Of a stretch of 64,000 nt of DNA, positions 41,117 through 49,476 are shown one piece after another. This stretch comes from Rhizobiaceae bacterium (GTDB lineage: Bacteria; Pseudomonadota; Alphaproteobacteria; Rhizobiales; Rhizobiaceae), in the NCBI GenBank assembly GCA_019635755.1, contig JAHBYW010000006.1, positions 130,001-194,000 of the forward strand. Reading direction: 5' to 3'. Position numbers and translations under genes: made by a program. Each line of letters opens with the position of its first letter. The stretch's first letter is position 1. Under the pieces are notes generated by a model, which did no database searches, was not told the origin of the DNA, and saw only the letters and a program-made list of their open reading frames with translations.

Positions 41117-41266
41117 AGTCTGCTCCTCACTCTGTTGAGACCCCAGCGGGACTTTTATCGTTTCTTATGCCGGCGATATTGACCGCAACGCCAGCAAGGC
41201 GGCAAGGCGGAAAGCGACATTCCGTGGCGTAAATGACGCGAGCCCGTGGACCAACGGCCCGCGTTC

Positions 41267-43273
41267 TCAGATGAAGCCGCGCGGAATCGTCTCGTCGAAG
41301 TCGCGCTCGAACACAAGCGTCTTGCCTTCGTAGGCTTCGATCCGGCCCTTCAGGAAGAAATTCTCCGCATCCGAGCGCATCGACGCATAGGTCTCCGTCC
41401 GGATCTGCCACTTGCCGCGGGAGTAGGCCTGGGTCCAGTGCGTGTCGCCGACGGCGGAGAGCGGGTCGTCGGCCCGGATGGTCCATGTCTCGCGGGCGAC
41501 GCTGGCATGGACGAGGCCATGATCCTGATCACGGATCTTGCCGAAATCGTCGACGATCCGGAGCGTGACGAGGCCGGTCGCGGGGTCGGTGTGCACCGAA
41601 CGCTCGTGCGCCGACTTCTTCAGCGTCTTCGTCTTCCACGGCTCGGCGCCTTCCGGCTCGGGGAAGGACACCTCGTCGCCGGCGGCCGGCGCGCGCAGCG
41701 GCAGTTCCACCGCGCCACTGGCCAGCGACAGCGTCACCGGCTCCGGCGACGGCCAGACCAGCGGCCAGTAGGTCGACGAGACGGCGACCCGCAGGCGGTG
41801 GCCTTCGGGGACGCGATAGGCGATGTCGTCCAGGCGGACCACGACGTCCATCTCGTCGCCCGGAACGATGGCCTCGGGGTGCTCGTGGCCGTTGCGGTGG
41901 CACAGGTTGAGCACGCCGTAGGTGATGCGGGTCGACGCGCCGTCGGGATGGACGTCGCAGAGGCGGACGGCGACCATCGCCCTCGGCCGGTCGGCCGAGA
42001 GCGTAAGCCGGACGATCGGCGCGCCGACGATGTCCATCGGTTCGATCAGCGGCGCCGTGTCGAAGCAGACGGACTTCTTGTCGTCCGGCCGCTGGTCGCC
42101 CGGTAATTCGGGGCCGAGCCAGATGGCGCAGTACTCGCCACCCGTCATGCCGCAATCCTGGGGGGAGGCGACGGTCTGGGGCAGCATCGGGCTAACGATG
42201 TCGGCGAGTTCGCCGTCATGGCCGAAGTGAAGCGTTTCGGTGACGATCTCCGGCGCCGGCCAGAACCGCTCCGCGATCCAGCGGCCGTCGCGCTCCTCGT
42301 AGGATTCCTTCGGCGGTACCGAATCCATCAGATAGAGGCGCATCGCCGGGTCGTCCTCGACGCCCGTCTCGATGTCCTTGAGCCAGCAGTCCCACCAGCG
42401 CAGCGCCTCCTGCAGGAAACCGATCGCCGGTTTCGGAACCGCGAAATGGGGATATTTGTGCACCCAGGGCCCGACGATGCCCTTGGTGCGGCCGCCGATG
42501 CCCTCGACCAGGCGCGCGACGGCATTCTTGTAGGCATCACCCCAGCCGCCGATCGCCAGCGTCGCGGCCTCGATGGCGCGATAGTCCTCGCAGACCGAGC
42601 CGCGTTTCCAGTAGGCGTCCCGCGTCTGGTGGCGCAGCCAGACCGCCGGCAGGAAGGGCTCGTTCTCCAGCCGACGCAGCCACAGCAGCTTCCAATTGTC
42701 GGCCCGCAGAGCAGGATCCGGCGGACGCGACGAGTAGGAGAGCATCGTCGCCCCCCAGCCGAGGTTCTCGTTGAGCAGCAGGCCGCCCTTGTAGTGGATG
42801 TCGTCGGCGTAGCGGTCGTCGGTCGAGCACAACGTCACGATCGCTTTCAGCGCGGGCGGCTGCTTGGCGGCGACCTGGAGCGCGTTGAATCCGCCCCAGG
42901 AGATGCCCATCATGCCGACATTGCCGTTGCACCAGCGCTGCTGCGACACCCAGGCGATGGTGTTCACGGCGTCGCGCAGTTCCTGCTCGGTGTACTCGTC
43001 GGCCATCAGGCCCTCGGAATCGCCGTTTCCGCGCATGTCGGTCCGGATGCAGGCATAGCCGTGGCCGGCGAAGTAAGGATGCGTCAGGCTGTCCCGCGCG
43101 GTCGTTCCGTCACGCTTGCGGTAGGGAAGATGCTCGAGGATCGCGGGGACAGGCCGCTCGCCGGCGTCCTCCGGCATCCAGACGCGCGCCGACAGCTTCG
43201 TGCCATCCGGCATGGCGATCAGCATGTCCGGATATTCCACGACCTTGCGGGGGAATCGCGTGACGGTCTTCAT
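41267..43273 (-). CDS. CocE/NonD-family (S15-type) hydrolase
   Basis: A 668-aa alpha/beta hydrolase. The catalytic domain carries CIRTDMRGNGDSEG (~76-89) and the nucleophile elbow GMMGISWGGFNA with Ser125, as in X-Pro dipeptidyl-peptidase/cocaine esterase enzymes. A C-terminal jelly-roll domain (from ~residue 430; VRLTLSADRPRAMVAVRLCDVHPDG, HRLRVAVSSTYWPLVWPSPE) completes the family architecture. No signal peptide is seen, so it is cytosolic. Adjacency to a peptide-type importer suggests it cleaves the imported ester or amide. ATG 43273 is the conserved start MKTVTRFPRKV. Confidence 0.9.
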   Translation of the reverse strand: MKTVTRFPRKVVEYPDMLIAMPDGTKLSARVWMPEDAGERPVPAILEHLPYRKRDGTTARDSLTHPYFAGHGYACIRTDMRGNGDSEGLMADEYTEQELRDAVNTIAWVSQQRWCNGNVGMMGISWGGFNALQVAAKQPPALKAIVTLCSTDDRYADDIHYKGGLLLNENLGWGATMLSYSSRPPDPALRADNWKLLWLRRLENEPFLPAVWLRHQTRDAYWKRGSVCEDYRAIEAATLAIGGWGDAYKNAVARLVEGIGGRTKGIVGPWVHKYPHFAVPKPAIGFLQEALRWWDCWLKDIETGVEDDPAMRLYLMDSVPPKESYEERDGRWIAERFWPAPEIVTETLHFGHDGELADIVSPMLPQTVASPQDCGMTGGEYCAIWLGPELPGDQRPDDKKSVCFDTAPLIEPMDIVGAPIVRLTLSADRPRAMVAVRLCDVHPDGASTRITYGVLNLCHRNGHEHPEAIVPGDEMDVVVRLDDIAYRVPEGHRLRVAVSSTYWPLVWPSPEPVTLSLASGAVELPLRAPAAGDEVSFPEPEGAEPWKTKTLKKSAHERSVHTDPATGLVTLRIVDDFGKIRDQDHGLVHASVARETWTIRADDPLSAVGDTHWTQAYSRGKWQIRTETYASMRSDAENFFLKGRIEAYEGKTLVFERDFDETIPRGFI

Positions 43274-43371
43274 GTGCCCTTGCGCTATCAGGCATGAAGG
43301 CCGCTGCGGTGGCAAGCGGGGATGCCAAGGAAGATTCTCGGGAGGAGCTTGCGAGTGTGGTTTTTATGTAT

Positions 43372-43383
43372 TACTTTTAAGTA
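43372..43383 (+). promoter_or_regulatory. Dyad before brnT, candidate BrnA operator
   Basis: TACTT and AAGTA flank TT, just upstream of the brnT ribosome binding site, in an AT-rich patch (TTTTTATGTATTACTTTTAAG). BrnA antitoxins are ribbon-helix-helix repressors of their own operon, so a dyad here is expected; the assignment is inference. Confidence 0.4.
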
Positions 43384-43395
43384 GAGGACGGTGTC

Positions 43396-43668
43396 TTGCG
43401 GATTGTGTGGGACGAACACAAGCGGCAGACGAATCTGGCGAAGCGAGGCCTCGATTTTGCCGACCTCGATGACGATTTTTTCGATGGAGCCTTGATCGTC
43501 GGCGCTCGCGAGGGCCGTTTCAAGGCGGTAGGAGACTTTCGCGGTGCCGCGCTTTCAGTGGTGTTCAGGCCGCTCGGATCAGATCTCGATGCGGCGCGCC
43601 TCGCGCGCCGAGAGGAAAGTTCATGGAAAGACGTAGTGGCCGTTCTGCGCCATCGACCGACAAGGTAG
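43396..43668 (+). pseudogene. brnT: BrnT-family ribonuclease toxin, C-terminus frameshifted
   Basis: The first ~60 residues (MRIVWDEHKRQTNLAKRGLDFADL ... SVVFRPLGS, initiating at TTG 43396 behind AGAGGACGG) are clearly BrnT. The expected ending ISMRRASRAERKVHGKT with a stop at 43634-43636 is present, but in the +1 frame from about 43577. The reading frame as it stands instead continues into unrelated DLDAARLARREESSWKDV and stops at 43668, inside brnA. The conserved C-terminal RRAS-x-x-E/R helix, part of the active site region, is thus lost. The toxin is probably inactive unless the shift is a sequencing error. Confidence 0.75.
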
Positions 43669-43934
43669 AGGCGGAAATCCAGCGCCAGATCGCGGCAGAC
43701 CCTGATGACTTCGACGCGACGGAGCAGGATGTTGCGCGTGCACGTCCGTTTCGCGACGCCTTCCCCGACCTTGCCGCCAGCATCGAGCGCGCGCGGGGGC
43801 GGCCGAAGGTCGCCAATCCGAAGCAGGTCGTGTCAATCCGTCTCGATCCCGATGTCGTCGCCAAGTTCAAGGCGACCGGCAAAGGCTGGCAGTCGCGGAT
43901 CAACGAGATTCTGAAGCAGGCGAAGGTCGGATAG
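43623..43934 (+). CDS. brnA: BrnA antitoxin, ribbon-helix-helix
   Basis: A 103-aa antitoxin. The N-terminal ~60 residues are polar and acidic (toxin-binding and linker), including ATEQDVARARPFRDAFPD. The C-terminal PKQVVSIRLDPDVVAKFKATG ... WQSRINEILKQAK is a ribbon-helix-helix DNA-binding module that represses its own operon. Its ATG at 43623 overlaps the ancestral brnT stop (43634-43636), the usual tight coupling. It appears intact, unlike its partner. Confidence 0.88.
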   Translation: MERRSGRSAPSTDKVEAEIQRQIAADPDDFDATEQDVARARPFRDAFPDLAASIERARGRPKVANPKQVVSIRLDPDVVAKFKATGKGWQSRINEILKQAKVG

Positions 43935-43945
43935 CTCCACGAACT

Positions 43946-44539
43946 TCAACTTAACGGAATGTCGTTGTCCGCCTTGCCAGACTGATAGGTCGCCGAGAGG
44001 TCGTCGTACAGGGCGGCGATCGAGGCAATGCGCCGTTCGATGTGCTCGCGGTCATGGGCCTCGAGTTCGCGTGCAAGACGGCGAAGCCCAAAGCTCTTCC
44101 AGTAGGCGTTCTCGGCGTTGTAGCCGCCGGGCTCGAGGGTGAAGACCTCCTTCAGGATCTTCAGGTCGTGCGGGATGGCAAAGCTGTCGCGCGAATCCTC
44201 GTGGCTGAACAGGTAGTAGAAATTGTCGAAGCCTGTCCAGGTGATGGCCGAGAGGCAGAGCGAGCACGGCTCGTGGGTGGCGAGGAAGATCGCGTCCTCG
44301 GTGTCGACGCGCTCCGCCTTCGGCATTTCATAGAAGCGTTTCAGGCAATGGACCTCGCCGTGCCAGAGCGGGTTCTCCGTCTCGTTGTTGGTTTCCGCGA
44401 TGACGAGCGAGCGGTCGCTCTTCCTCAGGATCGCGGCGCCGAAGAGCTTGTTGCCCGACGCGACGCCCTCGGCGGTTTTCGGCACGATGTCGTGCTCGAT
44501 GACATCGAGGAGGCGGTTCAGCAGAGAGGCGTCGGCCAT
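43946..44539 (-). CDS. CDA-fold zinc deaminase, substrate unknown
   Basis: A 197-aa cytidine-deaminase-superfamily protein. The zinc and catalytic residues are visible: HGEVHCLKRFYE (His and Glu, ~residues 60-71) and HEPCSLCLSA (two Cys). It is longer at the C-terminus than tRNA or guanine deaminases of this fold, with a helical tail from ~150. It lies 8 nt after allA on the same strand, at the end of the ureide operon, which suggests a purine- or ureide-related amine substrate; this is inference. Confidence 0.8.
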   Translation of the reverse strand: MADASLLNRLLDVIEHDIVPKTAEGVASGNKLFGAAILRKSDRSLVIAETNNETENPLWHGEVHCLKRFYEMPKAERVDTEDAIFLATHEPCSLCLSAITWTGFDNFYYLFSHEDSRDSFAIPHDLKILKEVFTLEPGGYNAENAYWKSFGLRRLARELEAHDREHIERRIASIAALYDDLSATYQSGKADNDIPLS

Positions 44540-44547
44540 CGCGGCAC

Positions 44548-45045
44548 CTATTCGGGAAGGCGGATGTCGTAGGGCTCGGGGAAACTGAATTCTTCGAGAT
44601 TCGTCCCGTCGCCGCCGCGGTCAACGACGAGGAAATCCTGTGGCGCGCCGATCGGCGTCAGCACGGCGTGCCAGAGGTTGCGCGGATAGTTCACGCCCTG
44701 GTGCCCGGCGACGATGAAGGCATGGGGCTCACCCGGACCGGACGGCGTGTCGTGGCAGACGATCGCCAGCCAGGGCCGCGGCTGAAGCGGCATGAACGCC
44801 TGGCTGCCCAGCGGATGGCGCTCGACCGTCGAGAGCCTGAGCGGCAGATCGTAGGGTGTGCCCTTGAAGATCGAGATCAGCACGCGCGCATGGTCGCCGG
44901 CAGCCTCGACGCGCGCGAGGTCGTGATAGCGCTCGCAGCGGCCGCCGTTGATCGGGTAGTGATGCGCACCGCCCGATTCGATGACGTCGCCGAACGGCGC
45001 GAAGTTCTCGCGGGTGAGGGGGCGGGCGGTGATGAGGCGAGTCAT
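44548..45045 (-). CDS. allA: Ureidoglycolate lyase
   Basis: A 165-aa cupin-like enzyme releasing urea from ureidoglycolate to give glyoxylate, the last step of ureide breakdown. Family features are MTRLITARPLTRENFAPFGDVIE at the start, HYPINGGRCERYHDLARVE, LSTVERHPLGSQAFMPL and GVNYPRNLWHAVL. ATG 45045 opens the conserved N-terminus; the in-frame upstream extension MGQRTVRK is not needed. It is third in the puuE-uglYAH-allA-deaminase series, separated from the gene before it by a palindromic repeat. Confidence 0.94.
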   Translation of the reverse strand: MTRLITARPLTRENFAPFGDVIESGGAHHYPINGGRCERYHDLARVEAAGDHARVLISIFKGTPYDLPLRLSTVERHPLGSQAFMPLQPRPWLAIVCHDTPSGPGEPHAFIVAGHQGVNYPRNLWHAVLTPIGAPQDFLVVDRGGDGTNLEEFSFPEPYDIRLPE

Positions 45046-45076
45046 CTTCCGCACCGTCCGTTGACCCAAACACCCC

Positions 45077-45160
45077 CACCCCTAACCCCTCCCCGCAAGG
45101 GGGAGGGGGACTTGGGCGCGGCGGTGTCCCCCTCCCCCTTGCGAGAAGGGGTTAGGGGTG
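45077..45160. repeat. Palindromic repeat between uglYAH and allA
   Basis: CACCCCTAACCCCT and AGGGGTTAGGGGTG are perfect outer arms. Inner CCCGCAAGGGGGAGGGGG and CCCCCTCCCCCTTGCG segments extend the symmetry across ~84 bp. Its first 34 bases are identical to 61246-61279, the copy embedded in the udgX coding sequence. Confidence 0.85.
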
Positions 45161-45187
45161 AGGGCATCATGAAATCACCGAGGATCA

Positions 45188-46024
45188 TCACCGCCCCAGC
45201 ACGCCGCCAAGCTTCGCGTGGCGGTTGACATCCTTGTAGAGCAGATAGCGGAAGCGGCCGGGCCCGCCGGCGTAGCACGCCTGCGGGCAGAAGGCGCGCA
45301 GCCACATGAAGTCGCCGGCCTCCACCTCCACCCAGTCCTGGTTCAGCCGATAGACGGCCTTGCCCTCCAGCACGTAGAGCCCATGCTCCATCACATGGGT
45401 CTCGGCGAAGGGGATAATGCCGCCGGGCTCGAAGGTGACGATGTTCACGTGCATGTCGTGGCGCAGGTCGTCTGGGTCGATGAAGCGGGTCGTCGCCCAG
45501 CGGCCCGCCGTGCCCGGCATCGACAGCGGCACGATGTCCTGCTCGTTGCGGAAGACGGGTTCGGGCACATCGAGACCGTCCACCTTCTCATAGAGCTTGC
45601 GGATCCAGTGGAAGCGCGCCGGCGCCTTGCCGGTGTTCCGCAGCGTCCAGCCGCTCGACGGCGGCAGGTAGGCGTAGCCGCCGCGCTGAAGGCGCTGCCT
45701 GCGCTTGCCGATCCGCACGGTCACGTCGCCCTCCATCACGAAGAGCACGCCTTCAGCGCCCGGATCGGGCTCGGGCCGATCGCTGCCGCCGCCCGGCATG
45801 ACCTCCATGACGTATTGCGAAAAGGTCTCGGCGAAACCCGACAGCGGTCGCGACAGGATCCAGGCGCGCGTGTCGTCCCAGAACGGCAGGGCGCTGGTGA
45901 CGATGTCGCGCATCACGCCGCTGGGGATGACGACGTAGGCTTCCGTGAAGACGGCGCGGCCGGTGAGCAGGTCGGTCTGTGGCGGGTGGCCGCCGGGAGG
46001 GGCGACGTATTTCGGGCCTGGCAT
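45188..46024 (-). CDS. (S)-ureidoglycine aminohydrolase
   Basis: A 278-aa bicupin enzyme converting ureidoglycine to ureidoglycolate and ammonia (UglYAH/AllE type). It begins MPGPKYVAPPGGHPPQTDLLTGRAVFTEAY, the family start. Two cupin barrels follow: VMEGDVTVRIGKRRQRLQRG and, in the C-terminal barrel, GGIIPFAETHVMEHGLYVLEGKAVYRLNQDWVEV with the metal-binding His/Glu pattern. It lies 11 nt after the puuE-uraD fusion gene and reads toward allA. Confidence 0.94.
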   Translation of the reverse strand: MPGPKYVAPPGGHPPQTDLLTGRAVFTEAYVVIPSGVMRDIVTSALPFWDDTRAWILSRPLSGFAETFSQYVMEVMPGGGSDRPEPDPGAEGVLFVMEGDVTVRIGKRRQRLQRGGYAYLPPSSGWTLRNTGKAPARFHWIRKLYEKVDGLDVPEPVFRNEQDIVPLSMPGTAGRWATTRFIDPDDLRHDMHVNIVTFEPGGIIPFAETHVMEHGLYVLEGKAVYRLNQDWVEVEAGDFMWLRAFCPQACYAGGPGRFRYLLYKDVNRHAKLGGVLGR

Positions 46025-46035
46025 GGACGTTCTTC

Positions 46036-47457
46036 CTAGGACGGGAGCAGGTCGCGGAGCCTGAGCAGCGCGATGCGTTCGACCTGCCTGCATGCCGTGT
46101 CGAACTCGACGGCCCGGCTGTTGCCGATGCGCGATTCGAAGGCGGCGAGGATCTCTTCCTTGCTCTTGCCCTTCACCGCAATGATGAAGGGAAAGCCGAA
46201 GGTGGTGACGTAGGCGGCGTTGAGCTTGGTGAAGAGTTCGCGCTCCTTGTCGGTCAGCGCGTCCAGCCCGGCGGAGGCTTGCTCGCTCGCGGATTCCTTC
46301 GTCAGCCGCCTTGCCTGCGCCAGGCGGCCGGCGAGGTCCGGGTGCGCGGTGAGCACGGCAAGCCGCTCCTGCTCGGTGGCGGAGCGGAAGGCGCGGCAGA
46401 GGGCATTGTGCAGCCCGCCGGCGCTGTCATGGGCCGGACCGAGTTCCAGCGCGAAGGCGCGCTCCGCGACCCACGGGGAATGCTCGAAGATACCGCCGAA
46501 GCGGTTGACGAAATCCTCGAAGCCCATCTTCGACGGCTGCATATCCGGCAGGCGGAAGGGATGTTGCTCGGCCCAGTGGCGGGCGATATCGATGCGGCGC
46601 GGCAGCCAGACCTTCTCGTGGCTCTTCACATAGTCGATGAAGCGCTGCAGCGCCGCCGCGCGGCCGGGGCGTCCGACGAGCCGGCAGTGCAGGCCGATGC
46701 TCATCATGCGCGGCCGGCCCGCCTTGCCCTCTGCGTAGAGCGTGTCGAAGGAATCCTTCAGGTAGGCGAAGAACTGGTCGCCGGAGCTAAAACCCTGTGG
46801 CGTCGCGAAGCGCATGTCGTTGGCGTCGAGCGTGTAGGGGATGACAAGCTGGGCGCGGTCGCCGTGCTGCAGCCAGTAGGGCAGCTCGTCGTCATAGGTG
46901 TCGGAGACGTAGTCGAAGCCGCCTTCCTCGATGGCGAGCCGCACCGTCTGGACCGAGGTGCGGCCGGTGTACCAGCCGGTCGGGCGCTCGCCGACGACTT
47001 CGGCATGGAGGCGGATCGCCTCTTCCATGTCGCGGCGCTCGTCCTCCGCCGAATGGTCGCGGTAGTCGATCCATTTCAGCCCGTGCGAGGCGATCTCCCA
47101 CCCGGCGTCCTGCATGGCCGCGACCTGGTCGGGCGAGCGGGCGAGCGCGGTGGCCACCCCATAGACGGTGACCGGGATATCCGCCTCGGTGAACATCCGG
47201 TGCAGGCGCCAGAAGCCGGCACGCGCGCCGTACTCGTAGATCGATTCCATGTTCCAGTGGCGCTGACCCGGCCAGGGTGCCGCGCCGACGATTTCCGAGA
47301 GGAAGGCTTCCGAGGCCCTGTCTCCGTGAAGGACGCAGTTCTCCCCGCCCTCCTCGTAGTTCACGACGAACTGAACGGCGACGTGCGCGCCGCTCGGCCA
47401 CTTCGGGTCGGGCGGATTGGCGCCATAACCGCGCATGTTCCGTTCGTAGCGCGTCAT
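46036..47457 (-). CDS. Allantoinase (PuuE) fused to OHCU decarboxylase (UraD)
   Basis: A 473-aa two-domain enzyme. Residues ~1-305 are a polysaccharide-deacetylase-fold allantoinase (PuuE: VVNYEEGGENCVLHGD, RHWNMESIYEYGARAG, EIASHGLKWIDY). Residues ~308-473 are UraD (MGFEDFVNRFGGIFEHSPWVAERA, catalytic HPDLAGR at 372-378, TFGFPFIIAVKGKSKEEIL). The fusion places two consecutive reactions, OHCU to (S)-allantoin and allantoin to allantoate, on one chain. ATG 47457 is chosen because MTRYERNMRGYGANPP is the conserved PuuE start. It is divergent from hiuH. Confidence 0.95.
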   Translation of the reverse strand: MTRYERNMRGYGANPPDPKWPSGAHVAVQFVVNYEEGGENCVLHGDRASEAFLSEIVGAAPWPGQRHWNMESIYEYGARAGFWRLHRMFTEADIPVTVYGVATALARSPDQVAAMQDAGWEIASHGLKWIDYRDHSAEDERRDMEEAIRLHAEVVGERPTGWYTGRTSVQTVRLAIEEGGFDYVSDTYDDELPYWLQHGDRAQLVIPYTLDANDMRFATPQGFSSGDQFFAYLKDSFDTLYAEGKAGRPRMMSIGLHCRLVGRPGRAAALQRFIDYVKSHEKVWLPRRIDIARHWAEQHPFRLPDMQPSKMGFEDFVNRFGGIFEHSPWVAERAFALELGPAHDSAGGLHNALCRAFRSATEQERLAVLTAHPDLAGRLAQARRLTKESASEQASAGLDALTDKERELFTKLNAAYVTTFGFPFIIAVKGKSKEEILAAFESRIGNSRAVEFDTACRQVERIALLRLRDLLPS

Positions 47458-47493
47458 CCCGCCCGTTCTCCTCACTCGGACCTCGCGATGTTA

Positions 47494-47507
47494 GACCAAA
47501 GACGGTC
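47494..47507. promoter_or_regulatory. Dyad in the divergent puuE-hiuH promoter region
   Basis: GACC and GGTC flank AAAGAC, within TTAGACCAAAGACGGTCCA. It lies in the only divergent gap linking the two halves of the purine cluster, so a regulator bound here could control both. The LysR protein encoded at 53014-53934 is a candidate. The arms are short and the call is tentative. Confidence 0.3.
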
Positions 47508-47626
47508 CACGATTCCCTCCAAAAATATTGAAAGTCTTTTCCCGGGCCTTCGCTTCACCGCGCAAGGCGCTTGGCATTTAATCCGCAGACCCCGTATGAA
47601 CGAGAACCGACCAGAGGAGGCAGGGA

Positions 47627-47992
47627 ATGTCGCAAGGCGATGGCGGCCGTCTGACGACCCACGTCCTCGACACGGCCTCGGGCAAGCCAGCCGCTGGACT
47701 GAAGATCGCGCTCTACAGGATCGGCGGCAAATCGCCGCGCAAGCTGAAGGACGTCGTGACCAACGAAGACGGCCGCTGCGACGCGCCGCTGCTGCAGGGC
47801 AAGGATTTCCAGACAGGCCAGTACGAACTCGTCTTCTTCGCCGGGGACTATCTTCGCGGCAAGCACAAGAAGCTGCCCGACCCGCTGTTCCTCGACGAGA
47901 TTCCGATCCGGTTCGGCATGGCCGAAGCGAAGCATTACCACGTGCCCCTGCTGATTTCTCCCTTCGGCTATTCGACCTATCGCGGAAGCTGA
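47627..47992 (+). CDS. hiuH: 5-Hydroxyisourate hydrolase (transthyretin-like)
   Basis: A 121-aa enzyme hydrolysing 5-hydroxyisourate to OHCU. It has the N-terminal [19 protein letters not shown] with the active-site His, [16 protein letters not shown], and the C-terminal [19 protein letters not shown] tetrapeptide YRGS that marks HIU hydrolases. There is no periplasmic signal. ATG 47627 follows AGAGGAGGCAGGGA. The stop overlaps the xdhA start (TGATG), coupling it to xanthine dehydrogenase. Confidence 0.97.
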   Translation: MSQGDGGRLTTHVLDTASGKPAAGLKIALYRIGGKSPRKLKDVVTNEDGRCDAPLLQGKDFQTGQYELVFFAGDYLRGKHKKLPDPLFLDEIPIRFGMAEAKHYHVPLLISPFGYSTYRGS

Positions 47993-49476
47993 TGATGGCC
48001 AAGATCAAGCTCCGTTCCCACATCCGCTTCATCCTGAACGGCGAGGATGTCTCGCTCGCCGATATGCGTCCGGACGAGACGCTGCTCGATTATCTCAGGC
48101 TGCGCCGCTCGCTGCGCGGAACCAAGGAGGGCTGCGCGGAAGGCGATTGCGGCGCCTGCACCGTCCTCGTGGGGCGCCTGCTGAACGGCAAGCTCGTGTA
48201 CGAAGGTGTAAACGCCTGCATCCGCTTCCTCGGCTCGCTCGACCGTTGCCATGTCGTGACCGTGGAACATCTGGCCGCGAAGGACGGCACGCTGCATCCC
48301 GTGCAGCAGGCGATGGTCGATTTCCACGGCTCCCAATGCGGCTTCTGCACGCCGGGATTCGTCATGTCGCTCTATGCCCTGTGGATGCGGGATGCGAACC
48401 CGTCCGATGCGGCGATCGAGAAGGCGCTGCAGGGGAATCTCTGCCGCTGCACCGGCTACGATGCGATCGTGAAGGGGGCGCGGGCGATTTCGACCTATGG
48501 TGCCGTGGCCAAGGACCCGCTCGCGGCCGAGCGGCGCAAGATGATCGCGCGCCTGTCGGCCCTGGACGATGGGATGCGCGTCGAGATCGGCACCGGCAAG
48601 GACCGGATGATCGTCCCCGCCGACGTGGACGATTTCGCCAAGGTGCTGGAGGCGGAGCCGACGGCGACGGTGGTGGCCGGTTCGACTGACGTTGGGCTAT
48701 GGGTCACCAAGTTCATGCGCGACATCACGCCAGTCGTCTTCATCGGCGGACTGGATGGGCTGAAGTCGATCTCCGAGGCCAATGGCGTGATCAGCATCGG
48801 CGCCGGAGTGACCTACACGGAAGGCTTCGCGACGCTCTCCAGACGCATCCCGGTGCTTGGCCCATTGATCGACCGCATCGGCGGCGACCAGGTGCGCAAC
48901 ATGGGCACGATCGGAGGCAACATCGCCAACGGCTCGCCGATCGGCGACACGCCGCCGCCGCTGATCGCGCTGGGCAGCACCGTAACGCTGCACAAGGGAA
49001 AGAAGCGCCGGACGGTTCCGCTCGAGGATTTCTTCATCGCCTACGGCAAGCAGGACCGGCAGGCCGGCGAGTTCGTCGAGGCGGTGCATGTGCCCGTGCC
49101 GGCAAAAGGCACCAGGTTCGCCGTGCACAAGGTCACCAAGCGGCGCGACGAGGACATCACGGCGGTGCTGGGCGCGTTCCACCTGACGCTGGCCAAGGAC
49201 GGGACGGTGGCCGATATCTGCATCGCCTATGGCGGAATGGCCGCGACACCGAAGCGGGCGCTGGCCGTCGAGGCCGCGCTCGTCGGCAAGGTGTGGAGCG
49301 AGGCGACGGTCGAGGCGGCGATCCCCTCCTTCGACGCTGACTTCCAGCCGCTGACCGACATGCGGGCGAGCGCCGAATACCGGCAGATGGTGGCGAAGAA
49401 CCTGCTCAGGCGCTTCTGGCTGGAAACCACTGGCACGAAGGCGCCGATCCAGGTCAAGCGGCACGAGGCGGCGTGA
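47992..49476 (+). CDS. xdhA: Xanthine dehydrogenase small subunit (2Fe-2S/FAD)
   Basis: A 494-aa subunit that takes electrons from the molybdenum subunit to NAD. The plant-type [2Fe-2S] cluster is bound by CAEGDCGAC (Cys48, 53, 56 and a later Cys). The second cluster lies at CGFCTPGF and CRCTGY. The FAD domain starts near residue 200 (VVAGSTDVGLWVTK; NMGTIGGNIANGSPIGDTPP). The start is at ATG 47992 or the adjacent 47995, both within the hiuH stop overlap. A much longer open frame extends leftward but is antisense to puuE. Confidence 0.96.
   Translation: MMAKIKLRSHIRFILNGEDVSLADMRPDETLLDYLRLRRSLRGTKEGCAEGDCGACTVLVGRLLNGKLVYEGVNACIRFLGSLDRCHVVTVEHLAAKDGTLHPVQQAMVDFHGSQCGFCTPGFVMSLYALWMRDANPSDAAIEKALQGNLCRCTGYDAIVKGARAISTYGAVAKDPLAAERRKMIARLSALDDGMRVEIGTGKDRMIVPADVDDFAKVLEAEPTATVVAGSTDVGLWVTKFMRDITPVVFIGGLDGLKSISEANGVISIGAGVTYTEGFATLSRRIPVLGPLIDRIGGDQVRNMGTIGGNIANGSPIGDTPPPLIALGSTVTLHKGKKRRTVPLEDFFIAYGKQDRQAGEFVEAVHVPVPAKGTRFAVHKVTKRRDEDITAVLGAFHLTLAKDGTVADICIAYGGMAATPKRALAVEAALVGKVWSEATVEAAIPSFDADFQPLTDMRASAEYRQMVAKNLLRRFWLETTGTKAPIQVKRHEAA

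Noticed and set aside
38546-41182. An 878-codon plus-strand frame opposite the peptide importer
   Set aside because: Composition is the reverse shadow of the binding-protein and permease genes; every family motif is on the minus strand.
41220-41266. GC-rich inverted sequence after the CocE-type hydrolase gene as a terminator
   Set aside because: The pairing is imperfect and there is no T-run, so it does not qualify as an intrinsic terminator; a promoter for the binding-protein gene could equally lie in this gap.
45979-47991. A very long open frame that runs left from xdhA (over 1,100 codons in all)
   Set aside because: The part before 47992 is antisense to puuE-uraD and uglYAH and reads as a high-GC shadow; XdhA's conserved N-terminus begins at 47992.
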